From the NCBI GenBank assembly GCA_044223665.1, contig JBGALT010000008.1:35235-99234 (forward strand): 64,000 nt of DNA. Direction: 5' to 3'. The position numbers were made by a program, and so were the translations under genes. The DNA is from JBBSAT01 sp044223665. Lineage in GTDB: Bacteria; Myxococcota_A; Polyangia; Polyangiales; Sandaracinaceae. The notes under the pieces were generated by a model. That model made no database searches. It was not told the origin of the DNA and saw nothing but the letters and a program-made list of their open reading frames with translations. Of the stretch, positions 36,569 through 44,984 are shown piece by piece (position 1 is the first letter of the stretch; each line of letters begins with the position of its first letter).

Positions 36569-38815
36569 TTGCTTCACGATCTCCTGCCACGCGCGCTCAC
36601 GCGCATCTGCGCCGCGCTGTTCGTCCTCGCGTTCTTCACGTTGCCGAGCCGCGCGCACGCCGCGACGCTCACGGTGACCTCGAGCGCCGATTCCGGAGCA
36701 GGATCGCTGCGGGCGACGCTGGCGAGCGCGAGGGACGGCGACATCATCGTCTTCGACGCGTCGCTCTCGGGCGCGCTCATCAACCTCGTCACGCCCGACG
36801 ATCGCACGCTCGGCTCGTCGCCGACGATCCCGCTCGGGCCGACCGCGCTCGTGATCGACGGGATCCACGTAATCATCGACGGCGCGAGCGCCCCGGGCTT
36901 GCAGATCGACGGCGCCAGCACGTGGCGCGTGTTCGTCGTCGTGAACGGCGGGCACCTCGAGCTGCGGAACCTGACCGTGCAGAACGGCCACGCGGCGGGC
37001 GGCGGGGGCGGCGTCCCGGGCGGCGGCGGCGGCGGCGCAGGTGTCGGCGGCGGCGTGTTCGTCTCCGATGGCAGCGCGCTCACGCTCGACGGCGTGACGA
37101 TGCTGCAGAACGCGGCGATCGGTGGCGCCGGCGGTCACTACAGGTCCGGCGCCTTCCTTCCCCGTGGCGCGGAGTGCGGGGGCGGCGGCGGCGGCCTCGG
37201 GAACGGGGACGCGACGCTCGGCAACGGCGCGGACGGGACCGACACGCTCTCGGGCGCCGGCGGCCTGCCGAACCGCGGGAGCGCGAGCATCGACGTCGGC
37301 CACGCCGGCGGCGACGGCGGGGGAGGCAGCGGCGGCTGCTTGATCTTCTCGAGCGGCGGTCAGGCTCTGCTCGAGGGCGGCGGCGACGGCGGATGGGGCG
37401 GCGGCGGCGGCGGCGGCGCCAGCTACCACGGCGCTGGCTTCATCGTGCGATGGGACCTCGGCGGCGCCGGCGGGTTCGGCGGTGGTGGCGGAGGCGTCGG
37501 GCTCGGGACGGGAAGCGGGGGCTCGGTCGTGTCGCCGTCCACCTATGCGACGTCGCTCTGGGGCGGCGGACGCGCCGGGGTGTCGTACTGCGTCAACTAC
37601 GGCTGCAGGGCGCTCAACGACAGAGATGCCGGAGGCGGCGGTGGCGCAGGCCTCGGCGGCGCGATCTTCGTTCGCGGCGGCGGGCTCGTGGTGACGCGGT
37701 CGACGTTCTCCGCGAGCCAGTCGATCGGTGGCCCGGGCGGCGGCTTTCCGGCGACGCCCGGGGTGGGCGCGGGCGCGGTGTTCGTGCTCGACGGCAGCGC
37801 GACGATCACCGAGTCGACCTTCTCGGGCAACGTCGGCGGGGCCGTCTACGTGCTCGGCCTCTTCAGCGAGAGCCACCTGAGCGTCGGCAGCACGATCCTC
37901 GCGGGCTCGGCGGGCCCCGACTGCGGCTTCGATCGGCGCGGCGGCTTCGCCTCGCTCGGACACAACCTCATCGAGATGCCGGGCGGCTGCGTCCCGGCGA
38001 CGAGCGACCTCAGCGGAGTCGATCCGATGCTGGCGGCGCTCGGGAGCAATGGCGGGCCGACGGCGACGATGCTTCCGTCGAGCGGGAGCGCAGTGGTGGG
38101 CGCGGGCACGTGCGCGCTCGCGACCGATCAGCGTGGGCGAGCGAGGAGCGCGGCGCCCGTCTGCGACATCGGCGCGGTGGAGCTCGACCGCGCGGCCCTC
38201 ACGGTCGTGCTCGCGGGGAGCGGCAGCGGCAGCGTGACGAGCGACGTGCTCGGCATCTCCTGCGGGACGGCATGCACGTCGATGCGCGCGCCCACGCCGG
38301 TCTCGCTCACGCTCACGGCGGCGCCCAGCGCCGGGTCGAGCTTCGTCGGCTACACGGGCGCGAGCTGCGGCGCGAGCGCGACGTGCAGCGTCGCCGTGAG
38401 CAGCGACACGTCGATCACCGCGACGTTCGTCCTCGATGCGGGCGACGCTGGGACGAGCAGCGGGAGCGATGCCGGTAGCGTCGACGCGGGCGTGGAGGAC
38501 GCGGGCGTGGGCGACGCTGCGATGAGCGCGGACGCGAGCGCGAGCGGCGATGCGAGCGCTGGCACCGACGCGAGCGCGAGCGACGACGCTGCGATGAGCG
38601 CGGACGCGAGCGCGAGCGGCGACGCGAGCGCGCGCGATGCCTCGTTCCGCGACGCGACGGGCGCAGACGCGACGAGCTCCACGCTCGATGCCGGCACCGC
38701 ACCGCCGAGCGCCGCAGGCTGTGGCTGCCGCGCGACGAGCCAGTCTCCTCGCGGCGCCGCGTGGATGCTCGCCGTGCTCGTGATCGTGCGCGTGCGCCGC
38801 CGCCGAGCGCGCTGA
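36569..38815 (+). CDS. Gly-rich beta-helix surface protein with MYXO-CTERM-like tail
   Basis: 748 residues. TTG start with a strong GGGAGGAGGG Shine-Dalgarno; signal peptide ending SRAHA. The body has a CSLREA-like beginning (TLTVTSSADSGAGSLRATL), right-handed beta-helix turns split by very Gly-rich loops, and a closing DQRGRAR...CDIGAVELD motif typical of choice-of-anchor Q repeats. After a small Cys domain comes an Asp/Ala/Ser linker with an internal duplication (AMSADASASGDASA twice), then GCGCRATSQ, a hydrophobic run and RRRRAR, like MYXO-CTERM. Probably exposed on the outer surface; ligand unknown. A hairpin element follows the stop. Confidence 0.75.
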   Translation: MLHDLLPRALTRICAALFVLAFFTLPSRAHAATLTVTSSADSGAGSLRATLASARDGDIIVFDASLSGALINLVTPDDRTLGSSPTIPLGPTALVIDGIHVIIDGASAPGLQIDGASTWRVFVVVNGGHLELRNLTVQNGHAAGGGGGVPGGGGGGAGVGGGVFVSDGSALTLDGVTMLQNAAIGGAGGHYRSGAFLPRGAECGGGGGGLGNGDATLGNGADGTDTLSGAGGLPNRGSASIDVGHAGGDGGGGSGGCLIFSSGGQALLEGGGDGGWGGGGGGGASYHGAGFIVRWDLGGAGGFGGGGGGVGLGTGSGGSVVSPSTYATSLWGGGRAGVSYCVNYGCRALNDRDAGGGGGAGLGGAIFVRGGGLVVTRSTFSASQSIGGPGGGFPATPGVGAGAVFVLDGSATITESTFSGNVGGAVYVLGLFSESHLSVGSTILAGSAGPDCGFDRRGGFASLGHNLIEMPGGCVPATSDLSGVDPMLAALGSNGGPTATMLPSSGSAVVGAGTCALATDQRGRARSAAPVCDIGAVELDRAALTVVLAGSGSGSVTSDVLGISCGTACTSMRAPTPVSLTLTAAPSAGSSFVGYTGASCGASATCSVAVSSDTSITATFVLDAGDAGTSSGSDAGSVDAGVEDAGVGDAAMSADASASGDASAGTDASASDDAAMSADASASGDASARDASFRDATGADATSSTLDAGTAPPSAAGCGCRATSQSPRGAAWMLAVLVIVRVRRRRAR

Positions 38816-38830
38816 TCGACTACGTCGCAG

Positions 38831-38853
38831 AATCGTCGCGCGACGCGACGATT
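38831..38853. repeat. Dispersed stem-loop element, copy 1
   Basis: AATCGTCGC, loop GCGAC, GCGACGATT: a perfect 9-bp stem that begins 15 nt after the TGA of the beta-helix gene. It is embedded in about 50 bp that are similar, from the stop codon on, to the region after the gene ending at 52919. It may act as a terminator or RNA-processing site; there is no T-run. Confidence 0.7.
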
Positions 38854-38934
38854 GGGACGATGCTGGTCGGCCCCCCCGCCTCGTGCGGGCGCAGAGCTGC
38901 GGCAGCCCTCGATCCGGCTGCTCGCCCCCGTCCG

Positions 38935-38953
38935 CCCTTCTGCGATCACACCC
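38935..38953 (+). repeat. 19-bp direct repeat, left copy
   Basis: CCCTTCTGCGATCACACCC, 51 bp before the receiver gene. The same 19-mer with one change is found at 41406-41424, after that gene. Confidence 0.6.
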
Positions 38954-38992
38954 GGCCACACCCACCGCTTCCGGAGGCGGCGCGTTTCGCGG

Positions 38993-38998
38993 TAGAAA
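38993..38998 (+). promoter_or_regulatory. Leaderless-type -10 element of the receiver/J-like gene
   Basis: TAGAAA, six bases, GTG at 39005. It lacks the final T of the consensus. Confidence 0.35.
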
Positions 38999-39004
38999 GG
39001 CGCC

Positions 39005-41137
39005 GTGCGGATCGACGTCGCCGACCCGGGCTCCGAGCGCCTCTCGATCGTGGCGGCGCTCGTCGGCGCCGGCTACGACGTGTCGACGGCCGAGCTCCGG
39101 GACGTGGTCGAGACGCGGGCCGATCTGCTGATCCTGGCGGCCGATGCCCCGGGCGCGCTGGCCGTCCTGCGACGGCTGCGCGACGACGGCCGGCGACCGG
39201 ACGTTCCCGTGATCCTGCTGGGCACGCCCGAGGGCACGACGCCGATCCCCGAGGGGCCAGGCTTCGGCGCCGAGCTCGTGCTCGCGCGCCCCGTCGACGA
39301 GGACCGACTGCTCGCCGGTGTCCAGCGGCTCGTGCCGACGCGCGGCCATCCGCGCGCAGGAGCCGACGCGCGGAGCTCGGGCGAGCGGGGCGCGGGCGAG
39401 CGCGGCGTGGGCGAGCGGGTCCCCGAGCACACGCTCGAGCTGCGCGAGCGCGACGATCCCAGCGGCGTCTCCGCGATCCTTCCGGCGGCGCCCGCGCCCG
39501 GCTCCGATCCGGAGGCGAGCGCGAACGAGATCGACGATCGCCCCGCCACGCGATCGGAGCGGAGGTCGTCGCCGGCGCTGCGCCCCTCGCGTCCGCCCTC
39601 GACGGGTGTCTCGCAGTCGCAGGTGGAGCGTCGCTCCGAGGCGCCCGTCAGCGTGGTGACCACGGGCTCGGGGTCGGTCTCGAGCTCCATCTCGAGCAGC
39701 GCCGAGATCGCGTCGCCGGCCCCGATCTCCGAGCAGCTCCGCAGCATCTTGATCGCCGCCGACCGCCGCGTGTTCCCAGGCCTCGCCGCGATCGACGTGG
39801 GGATCCCGGCCGGAGAGGCCTCGGCCCGCGAGCTCGTCCCCGACGAGCTCTTCGACGACGCGGCCCCGGAGTCCGACGCCGAGGACGAGGGGCTCTTCGT
39901 CGTCACGCCGCTCGCGTCCGTGCTCGGACGCTCGGTTTCGTCGGTCCCTTCGTCGGCGCCGCCCCGCGCCGCCCCGAGCGAGCCGCCGCTCGCCGAGCCG
40001 GAGAAGAACGACAAGAAGACCTCGCCCGGCACGCCGCTGAGCCTCGGGGCGGGGATCAAGGCGCCTTCGCTTCCGTCCCCGCGCCTCGAGGCGCCGGCTC
40101 CGCCGCCGGTGCTCGACGACGAGGCGCTCGGGCCGGCCGACGCGAACGGCGTGCGACACCTCGCGCTCGCCGCCGGATCGATGCTGCGCGCGCTGGCCTC
40201 GATCGTGTCGAGCCGCGCGTCGCTCCGGAGCGTGGTCCGGGCGGACGGCCTCTCGATCGAGCTGGTGTTCGCGCGCGGCGAGCTCGCGCGGATCCAGGGC
40301 CCCGTCTCGACGGCCGCGCTCGCGCGGCTCGGGCGCTCGGCGGCCGACGAGGCTGCGGCCACGGCTCGGCTCGCGGGGCTCGTCGAGCGCGGCGAGCTGG
40401 GCGTGGCCAGCGAAGGGCTGGCCCTCGCGCGGGCCGAACAGGACGTGCTCGCGCGCCTCGTGGGCCTGCGCAGCGGCGAGGTCGTCTTTCACCCGAGCCG
40501 CGACGAAGACCTCCCCTCGCGCCTGGGGAGCACGGGTCGTGCGCTCGGTCGGATCGCGGCGTCGCTCGATGCAGCCGAGGCATTCGCCTTGGCGCTCGCT
40601 CCGATGGGCGGAAGCGGTCGGCTCGAGCCCACGCGCGCGCTCGGAGGCGCGCTCGCCGCGTTCGGGATCGCGCCCGACCTCGGCCGCTTCTTCGAGGCCG
40701 CGCCCGAGGGCGTGAGCCGGCTCGAGCTCGCGCGCGCGAGCCGGATCGCGAGCGAGCTCCCGGGTGTGGCGGCCTTGCTGACCGCCGCGCGGGCCCTGGC
40801 GCTCGTGCGCGGGCGGCCCGACGCCGATGCGGCCGAGGTCCGCGCGGTCGCGGAGCTGGTGCGCGAGCACGCCGCGCGCGCCGACGACGCGGACTATTTC
40901 ACGATGCTCGGTGTGCCCGACGACGCCGACGACGCCGCCGTGGCGAGCGCGTACTCCGGCCGCCGTGCGCAGCTCGCCAGCCTGCCGCTGGACGAGCTCG
41001 GGCTGGGGTCACTGGGGCCAGAGCGCGCGGTCGCCTTGGCCGCGCTCGAGGAAGCACACGAAGTCCTGGGAAATTCGGCGCTGCGAGCGGCCTACGCGCG
41101 CGCGCTCGGGAGCCCCGCGCCGCTGCGGCAGGCCTGA
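39005..41137 (+). CDS. Receiver-like protein with a C-terminal J-domain-like module lacking HPD
   Basis: 710 residues, cytoplasmic. Residues 1-~115 resemble a response-regulator receiver (LLILAADAPGALAVLRRLRD, VPVILLGTPEG) but without a clear phospho-Asp pocket. About 115-360 is a Ser/Pro/Glu-rich linker. About 370-580 recalls the DUF4388/PATAN domain (RLVGLRSGEVVFHPSRDEDL). The C-terminal ~85 residues read like a DnaJ J domain: DDADYFTMLGVPDDADDAAV and LEEAHEVLGNSALRAAYARAL, but the HPD tripeptide that stimulates Hsp70 is absent. Likely a signalling scaffold. The GTG start follows TAGAAA by 6 nt. Flanked on both sides by a 19-bp direct repeat. Confidence 0.65.
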   Translation: MRIDVADPGSERLSIVAALVGAGYDVSTAELRDVVETRADLLILAADAPGALAVLRRLRDDGRRPDVPVILLGTPEGTTPIPEGPGFGAELVLARPVDEDRLLAGVQRLVPTRGHPRAGADARSSGERGAGERGVGERVPEHTLELRERDDPSGVSAILPAAPAPGSDPEASANEIDDRPATRSERRSSPALRPSRPPSTGVSQSQVERRSEAPVSVVTTGSGSVSSSISSSAEIASPAPISEQLRSILIAADRRVFPGLAAIDVGIPAGEASARELVPDELFDDAAPESDAEDEGLFVVTPLASVLGRSVSSVPSSAPPRAAPSEPPLAEPEKNDKKTSPGTPLSLGAGIKAPSLPSPRLEAPAPPPVLDDEALGPADANGVRHLALAAGSMLRALASIVSSRASLRSVVRADGLSIELVFARGELARIQGPVSTAALARLGRSAADEAAATARLAGLVERGELGVASEGLALARAEQDVLARLVGLRSGEVVFHPSRDEDLPSRLGSTGRALGRIAASLDAAEAFALALAPMGGSGRLEPTRALGGALAAFGIAPDLGRFFEAAPEGVSRLELARASRIASELPGVAALLTAARALALVRGRPDADAAEVRAVAELVREHAARADDADYFTMLGVPDDADDAAVASAYSGRRAQLASLPLDELGLGSLGPERAVALAALEEAHEVLGNSALRAAYARALGSPAPLRQA

Positions 41138-41345
41138 CGGGCCGACTCGGTCGGGGCCCGCCTGCCCGAGCGTGTGGGGCTGTGATCGTGGGAGGGGGTG
41201 AAGTCTTGCGACGAGCCTACTGCGCAGAACGGTCGAGGTCTGCTGCATGTCGCGTCGCGAGACCGGCCTTCAGGCGTCGCCGAGCCCGAGGACGGGGCGG
41301 AGCGGCCTTGGGGCCGTGAGCACCGACCGCAGGGGGAGGTGGCGA

Positions 41346-41367
41346 GCGCCCGAGCTTGCTCGGGCGC
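41346..41367. terminator. Strong GC palindrome after the receiver gene
   Basis: GCGCCCGAGC-TT-GCTCGGGCGC: ten perfect base pairs. It may end transcription from the receiver gene 209 bp upstream, although there is no T-run; it could equally be a protein-binding palindrome. Confidence 0.45.
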
Positions 41368-41405
41368 GGCATCAAGGCCGGGATCGCGGCGCGTCGCCTC
41401 TGCCC

Positions 41406-41424
41406 CCCTTCCGCGATCACACCC
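41406..41424 (+). repeat. 19-bp direct repeat, right copy
   Basis: CCCTTCCGCGATCACACCC, 18 of 19 identical to the copy at 38935-38953, on the other side of the receiver/J-like gene. Confidence 0.6.
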
Positions 41425-41469
41425 AGCGTGTGGGCGGGCCCTCGAACTTCCGGGCCGCCGTATTAGAGT

Positions 41470-41500
41470 GAGAGGCCGACTCCAACACCGTCGGCCTCTC
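41470..41500. promoter_or_regulatory. Long hairpin about 100 bp upstream of def
   Basis: GAGAGGCCGAC, a 9-nt loop and GTCGGCCTCTC: an 11-bp perfect stem. It may be an upstream terminator or a 5' leader structure of the def-fmt operon; it does not match a riboswitch I know. Confidence 0.45.
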
Positions 41501-41603
41501 GCCCGGAGCGATCGGGGGGAGGCTCCATCGGGGCTCGCCCCGCTGGAGGGCACCCGACGGAGAGGGCGCCGCGCATCGGCCCCGAGGAACGAGACGACGA
41601 GCC

Positions 41604-42119
41604 ATGGCGATCCGGAAGATCCTGCACTACCCCGACAAGCGGCTGCGCACCCCCGGCGCGAAGGTCGTGACCTTCGACGCGACGCTGCACGCGCTCATCG
41701 AGGACATGGCCGAGACGATGTACGCCGCGCCTGGCGTCGGCCTGGCCGCCCCGCAGATCGGCGAGAGCCTCCGTCTCTTCATCGTCGACATCGCGACCGG
41801 CGACGACGAGCCGAGCGACCTGCGCGTGTTCGTGAACCCCGAGATCGTCGAGCGACACGGCGACATCACGTGGGAAGAGGGCTGTCTCTCGTTCCCCGGC
41901 ATCCACGAGGAGATCGATCGCAGCGAGCGCGTGAAGGTGCGGGCGCAGGATCGCGACGGCAAGACCTTCGAGCTGGAGGCCGAGGGGCTGCTCGCCGTCG
42001 CGATCCAGCACGAGCTCGACCACCTCGACGGCAAGCTCATGGTCGACCACCTCGGGATGCTGCGCCGCCGCGTCGTGCATCGCGAGATGACCAAGCGCTC
42101 GGCGGAAGCCGCCGAGTAG
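41604..42119 (+). CDS. def: Peptide deformylase
   Basis: 171 residues, standard length. All three metal/active-site motifs are present: GVGLAAPQ, EGCLSFPG (Cys metal ligand) and QHELDHLDG (two His ligands and the catalytic Glu). It removes the formyl group from nascent proteins in the cytosol. First gene of def-fmt-adenosyltransferase; fmt starts 8 bp after its stop. A weak GAGG precedes the ATG. Confidence 0.97.
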   Translation: MAIRKILHYPDKRLRTPGAKVVTFDATLHALIEDMAETMYAAPGVGLAAPQIGESLRLFIVDIATGDDEPSDLRVFVNPEIVERHGDITWEEGCLSFPGIHEEIDRSERVKVRAQDRDGKTFELEAEGLLAVAIQHELDHLDGKLMVDHLGMLRRRVVHREMTKRSAEAAE

Positions 42120-42127
42120 CTCGCGAC

Positions 42128-43084
42128 GTGCCTCGCGCCCGCGCCCTGTTCTTCGGCACGCCGGAGATCGCCGTGCCCAGTCTCGAGGCGCTCGCCTCGC
42201 TGGCCGACGTCGTTCGCGTGATCTCGCAGCCCGATCGCCCGGCGGGCCGCGGGAACAAGGTCGCGCCGACCCCCGTGCACGCCGCGGCCGATCGGCTCGG
42301 TCTCCCGCTCGTCCAGCCGGTGAAGGTGCGCACGCCCGAGCTCGCCGCCGAGCTGCGTGCGCTCGAGGCCGACGTGGCGATCGTGATCGCCTACGGCCGC
42401 ATCCTCCCCAAGGCGCTGCTCGAGGCGCCGCGCCTCGGCTGCTTGAACCTGCATGCCTCGCTCTTGCCGCGCTGGCGTGGCGCCGCGCCGATCCAGTGGT
42501 CGATCGTGAGCGGTGACCGCGAGACGGGCGTCTGCCTGATGCAGATGGACGAAGGGCTCGACACGGGGCCCGTGCTCGCGCGGTCGACCCGCACGATCGC
42601 GCCCGACGAGACGGCCGGCGAGCTCTTCACGTCGCTCGGCCACGATGCCGCCGCGCTGCTGCGACGGGAGCTGCCGCGCTACCTGCGAGGCGAGCTGACG
42701 CCGGTGCCGCAGCCCGCCGAGGGCGTCACGCTCGCGCGCATGCTCGAGAAGCGCGACGCCATCCTCGACTTCCGCCAGCCGGCGCGTGCGCTGCACGACC
42801 GCGTGCGCGGCCTGACCCCGTGGCCGGGCGCCGAGACGCAGCTCGCGGGCCAGCGGGTGAAGGTGCACGTGACCCGGCTCGCGATGGACGAGGGCGCGCA
42901 CGGCGCGCCGGGCGCCGTGACGGCGATCGGCCCCGACGGCGTCGACGTGGCGTGTGGGCGTGGGATCCTCCGTCTGGTCGAGCTGCAGCTCGAAGGAAAG
43001 AAGCGCGCACGTGCGGCCGAGGTCGCGAACGGCCTCCGCCTCGCGCTCGGCGCGAAGTTCGGGGCACCGGAGGGAGACGCATGA
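42128..43084 (+). CDS. fmt: Methionyl-tRNA formyltransferase
   Basis: 318 residues. LFFGTPEIAVPSLEAL, the catalytic region NLHASLLPRWRGAAPIQWSI (Asn, His) and GETGVC-like DRETGVCLMQMDEGLDTGPVL are diagnostic, and a C-terminal OB-like domain follows. It formylates Met-tRNAi with 10-formyl-tetrahydrofolate and so provides the substrate chain undone by the upstream deformylase. GTG start at 42128, giving PRARALFFGTPE. Its stop overlaps the next ATG by 4 bp. Confidence 0.96.
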   Translation: MPRARALFFGTPEIAVPSLEALASLADVVRVISQPDRPAGRGNKVAPTPVHAAADRLGLPLVQPVKVRTPELAAELRALEADVAIVIAYGRILPKALLEAPRLGCLNLHASLLPRWRGAAPIQWSIVSGDRETGVCLMQMDEGLDTGPVLARSTRTIAPDETAGELFTSLGHDAAALLRRELPRYLRGELTPVPQPAEGVTLARMLEKRDAILDFRQPARALHDRVRGLTPWPGAETQLAGQRVKVHVTRLAMDEGAHGAPGAVTAIGPDGVDVACGRGILRLVELQLEGKKRARAAEVANGLRLALGAKFGAPEGDA

Positions 43085-43650
43085 AGATCTACACGCGCAC
43101 CGGGGACGAAGGAGACACGGGCCTCTACGGCGGGGAGCGCGTCAGCAAGGCCAGCACGCGCGTCGAGGCCTATGGCGACGTGGACGAGCTGAGCTCGTTC
43201 CTCGGTCTCGCGCGCCTGCACCGGTTCGGCGCGGACGGCGAGGACGACTTCGATCGCTTGCTCGCCAGCATCCAGAGCCGGCTCTTCGACCTCGGCGCGG
43301 AGCTCTCCAACGCCAAGGGCAAGGATCTCGGCATCCCGCTCGTCGACGACGCCGACGTCACCGCCATGGAGCGCGCGATCGATCGCGCCGAAGAAGAAGT
43401 GCCGCCGCTCAAGGTCTTCGTGATGCCCGCCGGCGCGCCGCTCGCTGCCAGCCTGCACGTCGCCCGCACCGTCTGCCGTCGCGCCGAGCGCCGCGTCGTC
43501 GCGCTGGCCGCCGAGACGCCCATCCGACCCGAGGTCGTGCGCTACCTGAATCGCCTGAGCGACCTCTTGTTCACGCTCGCACGTCTCGCGAACCACCGGG
43601 ATGGGCGCGGGGACGTCCCGTGGGTCGGGCGCGGTACGCAGTCGCAGTGA
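43081..43650 (+). CDS. Cob(I)yrinic acid a,c-diamide adenosyltransferase, PduO type
   Basis: 189 residues. KIYTRTGDEGDTGLYGGERV (ATP site), the VEAYGDVDELSSFLG helix, VCRRAERRVVAL and YLNRLSDLLFTLARLAN are the signature blocks of PduO-type ATP:cob(I)alamin adenosyltransferase, which makes adenosylcobalamin. It is fused by an ATGA overlap to fmt, so it is co-translated with the formylation genes, a link with no obvious metabolic reason. No other cobalamin gene is in the window. Confidence 0.93.
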   Translation: MKIYTRTGDEGDTGLYGGERVSKASTRVEAYGDVDELSSFLGLARLHRFGADGEDDFDRLLASIQSRLFDLGAELSNAKGKDLGIPLVDDADVTAMERAIDRAEEEVPPLKVFVMPAGAPLAASLHVARTVCRRAERRVVALAAETPIRPEVVRYLNRLSDLLFTLARLANHRDGRGDVPWVGRGTQSQ

Positions 43651-43664
43651 GCGACGGGGGTTGT

Positions 43665-43670
43665 TATGCT
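43665..43670 (+). promoter_or_regulatory. Leaderless-type -10 element of the response regulator gene
   Basis: TATGCT, six bases, GTG at 43677. It suggests the regulator has its own promoter although it lies only 26 bp behind the adenosyltransferase gene. Confidence 0.5.
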
Positions 43671-43676
43671 CACGCC

Positions 43677-44072
43677 GTGGGGCAGGTGGCGAAGGAGCCG
43701 CGGAAGCGGATTCTCGTCGTCGAGGACGACGACACGAGCGCGAAGATGGTGCGCGACTATCTCGAGGCGCACGGCTACGCGACCTCGCTGGCCGTGAACG
43801 GCAGCGAAGGGCTCGAGCGCTTCCAGACCGAGCAGCCGGACCTGATGATCGTCGACGTCGCGCTCCCCAAGAAGAGCGGCCTCGAGCTCTGCATCGACGT
43901 GAAGCAGACCGAGCACGGGCGCACGATGCCGGTGCTGCTCATGAGCGCGGTGTTCCGCAGCACCGAGCCGCCCACGAGCGCGGGCGTGGGCGCCGAGGCG
44001 CTCCTCCCCAAGCCCTTCGATCTCTCCGTGCTCCTGCGCCGCGTGCAGCAGCTGCTCGGCCGCGCCGCCTGA
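43677..44072 (+). CDS. Single-domain response regulator
   Basis: 131 residues, receiver only. KRILVVEDDDTSAK gives the acidic pair, LMIVDVALPKKSGLE the phospho-acceptor Asp, LLMSA the Ser/Thr position and LPKPFDL the conserved Lys. No output domain, so it must signal by protein contact, as CheY- and Spo0F-type proteins do. No histidine kinase is adjacent. GTG start at 43677 by the promoter hexamer; a second GTG three codons on is possible. Confidence 0.9.
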   Translation: MGQVAKEPRKRILVVEDDDTSAKMVRDYLEAHGYATSLAVNGSEGLERFQTEQPDLMIVDVALPKKSGLELCIDVKQTEHGRTMPVLLMSAVFRSTEPPTSAGVGAEALLPKPFDLSVLLRRVQQLLGRAA

Positions 44073-44114
44073 CCCCCGCCGGGCTCGCCCTCGCTCACGG
44101 GCGCGCGGCAGTGC

Positions 44115-44984
44115 TCACGTCGGTGGGCGCCAGCCGTCGTGCTCGTCCCAGCCCATGCAGAAGCGCGCGTTGATCTCGGAGATCGCACGGAGCGCGACGG
44201 GCGCATCGCCCGCGCCGCGGTGGAGGAACGCATCGACGCCGTAGGGGCCGGCGTAGCCGGCCTCGCCCAGCGCGAGGCCGACGCGCAGCGCGGCGCGCTC
44301 GAGGGCCTCGCGCACTTCGCCAGCGAGCCCCGCCTCGGGCCGGGAGCGGACGAATGCGCCGAACGCGTCCACCTCTTGCTCGCGGATCGAGCGGACGCGT
44401 GGCCCCTCGCGGGTGGCCCACGCGTGGACCGAGAGCTCCCGCTCGATCACCACGCGCGGCTCGATGGCGAGGGCCCCGCTCGCGCGCAGCGAGGCGCGAA
44501 CGAACGCCAGGTCCGCGTCGCTCGGCTCGCCCCCGCGCACGCGACGTTGTCCGCGACCCGAGACGCCGAGCACGCGCTTGAGCAGCCACTCGCCCGGCCG
44601 CGCGAGCGCCTCCCGCGCATGCGCTTCGCTCTCGAGCATCGCCGCACCGGGCAGCCCCTCGGGCTCGAGCGCGTGAGCGAAGCGGCGATCGTTCACGCGG
44701 TGCAGCACCTCGAGCGTCGGGGTCACCGGTACGTCGAGCCCCGCCCGGCCGAGCGCCGCGAGCGCGCGCGGGGTCGGGCACCAGAGCACGGGCTCGGCCT
44801 CGCGCGGCGCCGGCTCGCCGAGCGGCTCGATCACCACCGCGCCGCGCGGTAGCGAGGGCCGCATGGCGAGGGCGAGCCGCCGCACGCGCTCGCTCACGTC
44901 CTTCCGCGGTCGATAGCGCCGCCCGCCCGCGAGCTCGAGCTCGGCATCGAGGTTCAGCACGAACGCGAGCGGCCGCACGCTCAC
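44115..44984 (-). CDS. ATP-grasp-like protein paired with a DUF455 protein
   Basis: 289 residues, cytoplasmic. The central and C-terminal parts read as an ATP-grasp fold: WLLKRVLGVSGRGQRRVRGG (phosphate-binding loop), VIERELSVHAW, YAGPYGVDAFLHRG and the metal-binding end ISEINARFCMGWDEH. ATP-grasp enzymes join a carboxylate to an amine or thiol through an acyl phosphate; the substrate is unknown. The GTG start overlaps the stop of the DUF455 gene by 4 bp, so the two are probably made in fixed ratio and act in one pathway. Confidence 0.75.
   Translation of the reverse strand: MSVRPLAFVLNLDAELELAGGRRYRPRKDVSERVRRLALAMRPSLPRGAVVIEPLGEPAPREAEPVLWCPTPRALAALGRAGLDVPVTPTLEVLHRVNDRRFAHALEPEGLPGAAMLESEAHAREALARPGEWLLKRVLGVSGRGQRRVRGGEPSDADLAFVRASLRASGALAIEPRVVIERELSVHAWATREGPRVRSIREQEVDAFGAFVRSRPEAGLAGEVREALERAALRVGLALGEAGYAGPYGVDAFLHRGAGDAPVALRAISEINARFCMGWDEHDGWRPPT

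Larger units (their letters stand above)
41138..41603. other. 466-bp intergenic region before def, rich in structure
   Basis: No convincing gene. It holds a 22-bp near-perfect palindrome at 41346-41367, the right copy of a 19-bp repeat at 41406-41424, a loosely similar inverted copy near 41177-41198, and an 11-bp-stem hairpin at 41470-41500. Short open frames here lack signal, homology or ribosome binding sites. Confidence 0.6.

Noticed and set aside
36221..40870. 1549-residue minus-strand frame spanning three plus-strand genes
   Set aside because: It crosses the 3' end of the cyclase gene, the whole beta-helix gene and most of the receiver gene; low-complexity composition only.
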